Source of the DNA: Anaerolineaceae bacterium
Lineage (GTDB): Bacteria; Chloroflexota; Anaerolineae; Anaerolineales; Anaerolineaceae
Assembly (NCBI GenBank): GCA_027348305.1
Contig: DAIEPS010000143.1
Span: 1-5,208, forward strand
Direction: 5' to 3'
Length of the DNA: 5,208 nucleotides
Positions 1-2,785 of this stretch are shown here, in pieces. The translations under genes were made by a program, and so were the position numbers. Position 1 is the first letter of the stretch; every line of letters starts with the position of its first letter. Below the pieces are notes generated by a model, which was not told where the DNA came from, did no database searches, and worked only from the letters and a program-made list of their open reading frames with translations.

Positions 1-25
1 GTTCTTCTAACTTATATTTCGTCAT
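1..25 (-). CDS. IS3-family transposase OrfA, N-terminal fragment (runs off the window)
   Basis: Only eight codons are inside the window, reading MTKYKLEE on the minus strand from the ATG at 25-23. OrfA proteins of IS3-family elements often begin with a short basic/acidic stretch of this type before their helix-turn-helix. That domain would bind the terminal inverted repeats. A purine-rich ribosome-binding site, AAAGGGG (minus strand, 42-36), lies 10 nt upstream, and the IS tip lies about 50 bp upstream. Eight residues cannot establish homology by themselves. The call depends on position just inside an IS3-like end. In intact elements orfA is followed by orfB and the two are joined by programmed -1 frameshifting, which cannot be tested here. 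Confidence 0.6.
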
Positions 26-28
26 TAA

Positions 29-75
29 AACTGCACCCCTTTCTGTTGGTGGTGTCCAACTTTTGGGGTGCAGTT
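29..75 (-). promoter_or_regulatory. IS-end hairpin covering the transposase ribosome-binding site
   Basis: AACTGCACCCC at 29-39 is perfectly complementary to GGGGTGCAGTT at 65-75 (11 bp). Inside, GTTGG (45-49) pairs with CCAAC (56-60) around a 6-nt loop, separated from the outer stem by a small A-rich internal loop in the minus-strand RNA. The GGGG of the orfA ribosome-binding site sits in the outer arm. A transcript entering from outside the element would therefore fold it away, whereas one starting inside the end would lack the partner arm. Such protection against read-through is established for IS10 and IS50. That it operates here is inference. Confidence 0.6.
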
Positions 76-77
76 CA

Positions 78-175
78 TGTTATGCATTTCGGCTCTTTTT
101 TTTTACACTCTCCCATGGTAAATTCTAAGGATAGCCGGTAAACTTATGCGGTTATAGATTTGCCCGGGAGGAACA
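78..175. other. Spacer between IS end and glycosyltransferase gene
   Basis: This 98-bp stretch is AT-rich and contains a run of nine T at 96-104. I find no convincing promoter pair. TTTACA at 102-107 lacks a -10 at proper spacing, and TATAGA at 153-158 lacks a -35. The ribosome-binding site GGGAGGA (166-172) for the glycosyltransferase lies at its end, only 4 nt from the ATG, slightly closer than usual. The insertion sequence may have displaced the native promoter of the downstream gene. Confidence 0.45.
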
Positions 176-877
176 ATGGCAGAGGGAAACACACCACGAA
201 TCTTAATTCTGATACCGGCATACAACGAGGCCGAAAGAGTTGCTGCAGTCATCAAAGCCAGTAAGGCATACGGGCCGGTGCTGGTGGTGGATGACGGTTC
301 AAAAGACCAAACATCTGAAGTGTCGAAATCTGCCGGGGCCGAAGTCGTCCGTCAGGAACCGAACCAGGGAAAAGGCGCGGCGCTTGTACGCGGGTTCAAA
401 TATGGTTTGGAGCATGGGTATGATGCGGTCATCACCCTTGATGCGGACGGCCAGCACGATCCTTCAGAAATCCCTCTCTTTTTTCAAGATTTTATTTCCA
501 ACGCTAGTGACTTGATCATCGGTCGACGTGATTTTTCAAAGATGCCCTTTCCGCGCAACATTACGAATCGCATCGGCACCTGGTCGTTTTCTGACGCGAT
601 ACAGCAATATATCCCCGACAATCAATCCGGGTACCGGCTGCATTCAAGGCGGCTACTGCAAGAAGCGTTGACCAGCAGCGAACACGGGTTCGAGTTTGAA
701 GTTGAGATCATATTAAGGTGTGTACTTAAGGGATACAAAATCTCATGGATTCCCATAAAAACCATTTATAATGCCAGGCAAAACAGCAAGATTAGCCCCT
801 TGCGGCACGCGTGGAAATTCTACCGCCTGGTTTATCGGGCACGTAAAATCATTCGTTCTCACAAAAAAAATATCTGA
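176..877 (+). CDS. Family 2 glycosyltransferase, DPM1/polyprenyl-phosphate sugar transferase type, soluble
   Basis: The 233-residue protein is a GT-A fold enzyme that transfers a sugar from a nucleotide donor, probably to a polyprenyl-phosphate or similar membrane acceptor. The start region (residues 8-20) has the GT2 opening IPAYNE. DDGS at 39-42 and DADGQ at 89-93 (the metal-binding DxD-type motif) form the donor site. GRR at 116-118 and QSGYR at 150-154 are acceptor-side motifs, followed by the acidic FEFEVE region at 172-177. This order is that of dolichol/undecaprenyl-phosphate mannosyl- or glucosyltransferases. There are no membrane segments, so it resembles the short DPM1-like form lacking the C-terminal anchor. 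The tail is basic (RARKIIRSHKK), which may help membrane association. The ATG is supported by GGGAGGA 4 nt upstream. Donor and acceptor cannot be assigned. The gene lies 98 bp from an IS end and 76 bp before the next gene, with which it may be co-transcribed. Confidence 0.88.
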   Translation: MAEGNTPRILILIPAYNEAERVAAVIKASKAYGPVLVVDDGSKDQTSEVSKSAGAEVVRQEPNQGKGAALVRGFKYGLEHGYDAVITLDADGQHDPSEIPLFFQDFISNASDLIIGRRDFSKMPFPRNITNRIGTWSFSDAIQQYIPDNQSGYRLHSRRLLQEALTSSEHGFEFEVEIILRCVLKGYKISWIPIKTIYNARQNSKISPLRHAWKFYRLVYRARKIIRSHKKNI

Positions 878-953
878 TGATACTATTCAGGCGGCATTTT
901 TTGGAGGTTGCATTAACGCTGTTCATCCTGTACGATAATTAGAGGGATAAAAC

Positions 954-1721
954 ATGACCAAAGATTCAACAAGACAAATTGGGGTGGTTTGTGCCACGAT
1001 CGTAATGATTGTCATCAATACGCTTGGTGATTTGATCCCATTTAATGGGATCACTTCAAGGGAAGTTGGTGATCAATTAGAAGTTTATTTTTCACCGTCC
1101 AACTATACCTACTCTATTTGGGTATTAATTATTGCGGGATTGATCGCTTATTCCATCTTTCAAGCACTCCCATCCCAAAAAGAAGATCCATTCTTGCGGA
1201 AAATAGGATGGCTCTATGTGGCAAGCTGCGTGGTGAATTCAGGTTGGATGGTTTTTTGGCATTATAAAAATTTTTTCCTGACTCTCGTTGTAATATTTAT
1301 CTTGATGATATCCCTCATCGTGATCTACCGACAATTAAATATTGGAAAAGAAAAAGTTAGGCCGGGAATGCGATTTTTTGTGCATTTGCCTTTTTCGATC
1401 TATTTAGGATGGATCACGCTAACCATGTTTGGGAACATTACCTATTTCTTGCACTCAATTGGCTGGGATGGATTGGGACTTGATCAAAGAATTTGGGCGG
1501 TGGCGCTCATTGTCCTCAGCGTAGTCATGGCAGAGCTTATTGCGTTTAACCGTCAGGATCTGGCTTTTTTAGCCGTCTTTATTTGGACTTTTGCAGGTAT
1601 CGCTCAAGCACAATATGGAATTTCACCCGTTTTTGAAGCAGCATGTGCAGCAATAATATTTATTCTCATTATTGCCATTGTTACCATTATTGTCAGGCCA
1701 AGATTAAGAAAGAGTTCATAA
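954..1721 (+). CDS. TspO/MBR-related tryptophan-rich sensory protein, integral membrane
   Basis: This 255-residue protein is strongly hydrophobic. I count about eight likely membrane spans: roughly residues 10-27, 53-71, 84-102, 107-125, 143-163, 179-197, 202-217 and 226-247. The N-terminal stretch LIPFNGITS (28-35) followed by FSPSNYTYSIWVLI (46-59) matches the pattern LPFNG-TT...FTPAGYVFSIWGLIY of proteins annotated as tryptophan-rich sensory proteins related to TspO/MBR. Tryptophans recur at the span boundaries (56, 86, 98, 102, 153, 171, 181, 211). Classical TspO has five spans and about 160 residues and binds porphyrins; this longer bacterial branch has no established substrate. The start is supported by GAGGG at 942-946, 7 nt before the ATG. 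The gene is visibly more AT-rich than the CoA-binding gene and valS, compatible with transfer or simply with membrane-protein codon use. A generic membrane protein of unknown function is the alternative. Confidence 0.65.
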   Translation: MTKDSTRQIGVVCATIVMIVINTLGDLIPFNGITSREVGDQLEVYFSPSNYTYSIWVLIIAGLIAYSIFQALPSQKEDPFLRKIGWLYVASCVVNSGWMVFWHYKNFFLTLVVIFILMISLIVIYRQLNIGKEKVRPGMRFFVHLPFSIYLGWITLTMFGNITYFLHSIGWDGLGLDQRIWAVALIVLSVVMAELIAFNRQDLAFLAVFIWTFAGIAQAQYGISPVFEAACAAIIFILIIAIVTIIVRPRLRKSS

Positions 1722-1763
1722 AAAAGTGAAACGCAGAATGATGCCGTAAATTATTTCTGCTGA

Positions 1764-1791
1764 TTGATATGTAGCGCACTCATGTTACAAT
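1764..1791 (+). promoter_or_regulatory. Predicted sigma70-type promoter for the CoA-binding protein gene
   Basis: TTGATA at 1764-1769 (five of six matches to TTGACA) and TACAAT at 1786-1791 (five of six to TATAAT) are separated by 16 nt. Transcription would start near 1798, giving a leader of about 190 nt before the ATG at 1986. This is the best promoter match I noticed in the window. It is a sequence match only. Confidence 0.55.
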
Positions 1792-1800
1792 ACTTTTTGA

Positions 1801-1949
1801 ATCGGTTTCAATCTTACAAACCTTAATTACATTGGATCGTGACAGGTGGGGAACCGGCACGAACGGGCTACCTGAACGCAAATAGTTCAAAAAAGCCTCG
1901 AGATAGAGGTTATTCCTCGTCCCATTAAAAGGGATATTTGTAAACCGAT
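1801..1949 (+). ncRNA. Candidate structured leader RNA (unclassified cis-regulatory domain)
   Basis: The segment 1937-1949 (TTTGTAAACCGAT) pairs completely with two upstream stretches, ATCGGT (1801-1806) and TTACAAA (1814-1820). This makes 13 pairs with a 7-nt bulge and would close a domain of about 150 nt. Inside lie a hairpin CAGGTGG (1843-1849)/CTACCTG (1868-1874, one G-U pair) capped by CCG (1854-1856)/CGG (1864-1866); a CCTC/GAGG hairpin (1896-1899/1906-1909); and TCCC (1920-1923)/GGGA (1931-1934). The closing helix begins just after the predicted transcription start. I do not recognise any known riboswitch consensus (not TPP, SAM, cobalamin, c-di-GMP-I, ZTP, fluoride or guanidine). It could be a novel riboswitch, a protein-binding leader, or chance pairing. 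Confidence 0.35.
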
Positions 1950-1985
1950 CAATTGAATCATTCTTTATTGCAAGGGAGCGGAAAA

Positions 1986-2447
1986 ATGAAAAACAACAAA
2001 AATACAATCGATGAATTCATGCAGTTAAAATCCTTGGCTGTGGTGGGTGTTTCTCGCAACAAGGATAAATTCGGAACGGCAATTTACCGCGAGATGAAAG
2101 CCAAAGGTTACAAGGTGCTGGCCGTGAACCCCAAGTTGGACATGGTGGAAGGCGACCGCTGCTATGCAGGACTGGGAGCATTACCTGAGATCCCTGAAGG
2201 CGTGGTCATCTGTATCGCACCAGCCGAAACCATCGCGGTGATCGAAGAAGCCGCCCGCCTGGGCATCAAATATGTCTGGCTTCAGCAGGGTGCCAACAGC
2301 CCCGAAGGCGAAGCCAAAGCCCAGGAACTGGGCCTGAAACTGGTCAGCGGAGAGTGCATTTTCATGTTCGCCGCCCCGGTGGAGTCCATCCACAAGTTCC
2401 ACCGCTTTGTGTGGAAGTTGTTCGGCAAGCTGCCGAAAGCGGCGTAG
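1986..2447 (+). CDS. CoA-binding Rossmann-fold protein (CoA_binding_2 / YccU-like)
   Basis: The 153-residue protein is a single Rossmann domain of the CoA-binding family related to the N-terminal domain of succinyl-CoA synthetase alpha. SLAVVGVSRN (16-25) is the first strand and nucleotide loop, KFGTAIYREMKAKGY (28-42) the first helix, and VLAVNPK (44-50) the second strand. VVICIAPAE (73-81) and the loop WLQQGA (98-103) follow, then GECIFMF...P..SIHKFHR (122-140), a C-terminal signature of this family. It is a stand-alone cytosolic protein that probably binds CoA or an acyl-CoA; its physiological role is not established. The ATG at 1986 is chosen because AAGGGAG (1972-1978) lies 7 nt upstream. 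A longer reading from a TTG at 1953 adds 11 residues without a ribosome-binding site. It is probably transcribed alone from its own promoter, behind a long leader, and converges on valS. Length is typical for the family. Confidence 0.9.
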   Translation: MKNNKNTIDEFMQLKSLAVVGVSRNKDKFGTAIYREMKAKGYKVLAVNPKLDMVEGDRCYAGLGALPEIPEGVVICIAPAETIAVIEEAARLGIKYVWLQQGANSPEGEAKAQELGLKLVSGECIFMFAAPVESIHKFHRFVWKLFGKLPKAA

Positions 2448-2468
2448 GGTCATCACATGATATAACGC

Positions 2469-2498
2469 AATCCCCCGCGGTGTAAACCGCGGGGGATT
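2469..2498 (+). repeat. Hairpin 1: GC-rich 13-bp palindrome with GUAA tetraloop
   Basis: AATCCCCCGCGGT (2469-2481) pairs perfectly with ACCGCGGGGGATT (2486-2498), leaving the loop GTAA, a GNRA-type tetraloop in RNA. It starts 21 nt after the stop of the CoA-binding gene, a usual place for a terminator or an mRNA 3'-end stabiliser. The following bases (AGTTCGTAAAAG) contain no T-run, so a standard rho-independent terminator is not shown. The right arm recurs at 2687-2698 without its left partner. Confidence 0.7.
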
Positions 2499-2544
2499 AG
2501 TTCGTAAAAGGATCGGAAATCTGTTTCTGGATTTCCGATCCTTG
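2487..2544 (+). repeat. Direct repeat copy A (58 bp)
   Basis: This runs from the right arm of hairpin 1 (CCGCGGGGGATT), through a linker GTTCGTAAAAG, into the complete hairpin 2. Copy B at 2687-2743 matches it with two substitutions in the linker (2499/2699, 2503/2703) and a few changes plus one gap in the hairpin loop. The stem arms are identical. Conserved stems with differences confined to linker and loop suggest selection for the fold, or recent duplication. Confidence 0.8.
2508..2543 (+). repeat. Hairpin 2: 14-bp perfect stem
   Basis: AAGGATCGGAAATC (2508-2521) is perfectly complementary to GATTTCCGATCCTT (2530-2543) around an 8-nt loop. The right flank CCTTGTAATAATCA (2540-2553) recurs in inverted orientation at 2613-2626 with one mismatch. 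A run of six T (2555-2560) follows 11 nt after the stem, too far for a classic terminator. Confidence 0.75.
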
Positions 2545-2623
2545 TAATAATCAATTTTTTACAATACTCATTGTTTGAAAAAAAGATTGTGCTATGTCGC
2601 TTTACATTGACGTGATTATTGCA

Positions 2624-2657
2624 AGGTTCCGATGTCTGGAAAAAGACATCGGAACCT
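2624..2657 (+). repeat. Hairpin 3: 14-bp stem, inverted diverged relative of hairpin 2
   Basis: AGGTTCCGATGTCT (2624-2637) pairs perfectly with AGACATCGGAACCT (2644-2657), loop GGAAAA. Its left flank TGATTATTGCAAGG (2613-2626) is the reverse complement, with one mismatch, of the right flank of hairpin 2, so the two units face each other. The arms differ in sequence but both contain the 7-mer ATCGGAA or its complement TTCCGAT. Compensatory differences on both arms keep the stem perfect. Confidence 0.75.
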
Positions 2658-2686
2658 GATTTGAAAATCCTTGTGGTTTATATAAT

Positions 2687-2743
2687 CCGCGGGGGATTTG
2701 TTTGTAAAAGGATCGGAAATCTTTTTTGGATTTCCGATCCTTG
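2687..2743 (+). repeat. Direct repeat copy B (57 bp)
   Basis: This is the second copy of the repeat at 2487-2544, offset by exactly 200 bp. It begins with CCGCGGGGGATT but lacks the left arm of hairpin 1. The bases upstream are GGTTTATATAAT, so that hairpin cannot form here. It continues through TTTGTAAAAG into hairpin 4. Confidence 0.8.
2708..2742 (-). terminator. Hairpin 4: 14-bp stem, possible weak terminator for valS
   Basis: AAGGATCGGAAATC (2708-2721) pairs perfectly with GATTTCCGATCCTT (2729-2742), loop TTTTTTG. In the valS direction (minus strand) the stem ends in GATCC and runs into TTTTAC, a short U-tract. It lies about 45 nt beyond the valS stop. The U-tract is short, so this is a weak intrinsic terminator at best, and the element equally qualifies as a dispersed palindromic repeat, being a copy of hairpin 2. 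Confidence 0.4.
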
Positions 2744-2753
2744 CATTTCACAA

Positions 2754-2781
2754 GTAGGGGCGTATAGCCATACGCCCCTAC
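2754..2781. repeat. Hairpin 5: 12-bp palindrome directly after valS
   Basis: GTAGGGGCGTAT (2754-2765) and ATACGCCCCTAC (2770-2781) form a perfect stem around AGCC. It ends 4 nt from the valS stop codon (TAA, minus strand 2788-2786). From memory, palindromes of the GTAGGGGCG...CGCCCCTAC type occur as dispersed intergenic repeats in several bacterial groups. It may be one of these. No T-run follows on the minus strand. Confidence 0.7.
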
Positions 2782-2785
2782 CGTT

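Larger units (their letters stand above)
1..77 (-). mobile_element. Left end of an IS3-family (IS150-like) insertion sequence, partial
   Basis: Read on the minus strand from 77, the DNA begins TGAACTGCACCCC, then AAAAGTTGGACACC. This matches the pattern I know from IS150-group IS3-family termini: TG at the tip, a CCCC/AAAA run, then GTTGGAC. About 50 bp inward a start codon (25-23) opens a reading frame that looks like the start of an IS3 OrfA transposase. Tip, leader and transposase start are in the expected order, so the body of the element should lie to the left of position 1. The right end and the target-site duplication cannot be seen. A lone or decayed IS end is the alternative. The family call rests on recall of the terminus and eight codons. 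Confidence 0.7.
1722..1985 (+). other. Intergenic region: promoter plus long, apparently structured 5' leader
   Basis: There is no gene in this 264-bp stretch. The small minus-strand frame here lacks coding character. It holds a good sigma70-like promoter near its left third, followed by about 190 nt of leader ending in the ribosome-binding site of the CoA-binding gene. Several complementary segments lie in nested order. An imperfect inverted repeat GCAGAA (1733-1738)/TTCTGC (1755-1760) precedes the promoter but has no T-run, so it is not a convincing terminator for the upstream gene. Confidence 0.55.
2448..2785. repeat. Convergent intergenic region packed with palindromic repeats
   Basis: No gene is present in these 338 bp between the convergent stop codons of the CoA-binding gene and valS. 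Five perfect hairpins of 12-14 bp occur at 2469-2498, 2508-2543, 2624-2657, 2708-2742 and 2754-2781. Two of them belong to a long direct repeat exactly 200 bp apart, and a third is related in inverted orientation. None is followed immediately by a strong T-run on either strand, so their prime role need not be intrinsic termination, although placement between convergent genes would suit a two-way transcription block. Confidence 0.8.

Noticed and set aside
908..939. Promoter for the TspO-like gene (TTGCAT with TACGAT or GATAAT)
   Set aside because: The -35 is poor or the spacing is 20 nt, and the start would fall almost at the ribosome-binding site. Co-transcription with the glycosyltransferase gene is equally plausible.
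1733..1760. Terminator after the TspO-like gene
   Set aside because: Only 6 bp around a 16-nt loop, with no T-run following.
1953..1985. Longer start (TTG at 1953) for the CoA-binding protein
   Set aside because: No ribosome-binding site precedes it, the added residues are not conserved family sequence, and the ATG at 1986 has AAGGGAG at ideal spacing.
1780..2007. 75-codon minus-strand frame overlapping the leader
   Set aside because: It has no ribosome-binding site and no recognisable motif, overlaps the promoter, leader and start of a real gene, and its translation looks random.
2661..2686. Promoter TTGAAA / TATAAT between the repeats
   Set aside because: The -10 is perfect but the spacing is only 14 nt, and no gene follows on the plus strand before the convergent valS.
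2469..2781. CRISPR array
   Set aside because: The repeats are palindromes of differing sequence and irregular spacing, with only two true copies of one unit and no regular spacers.
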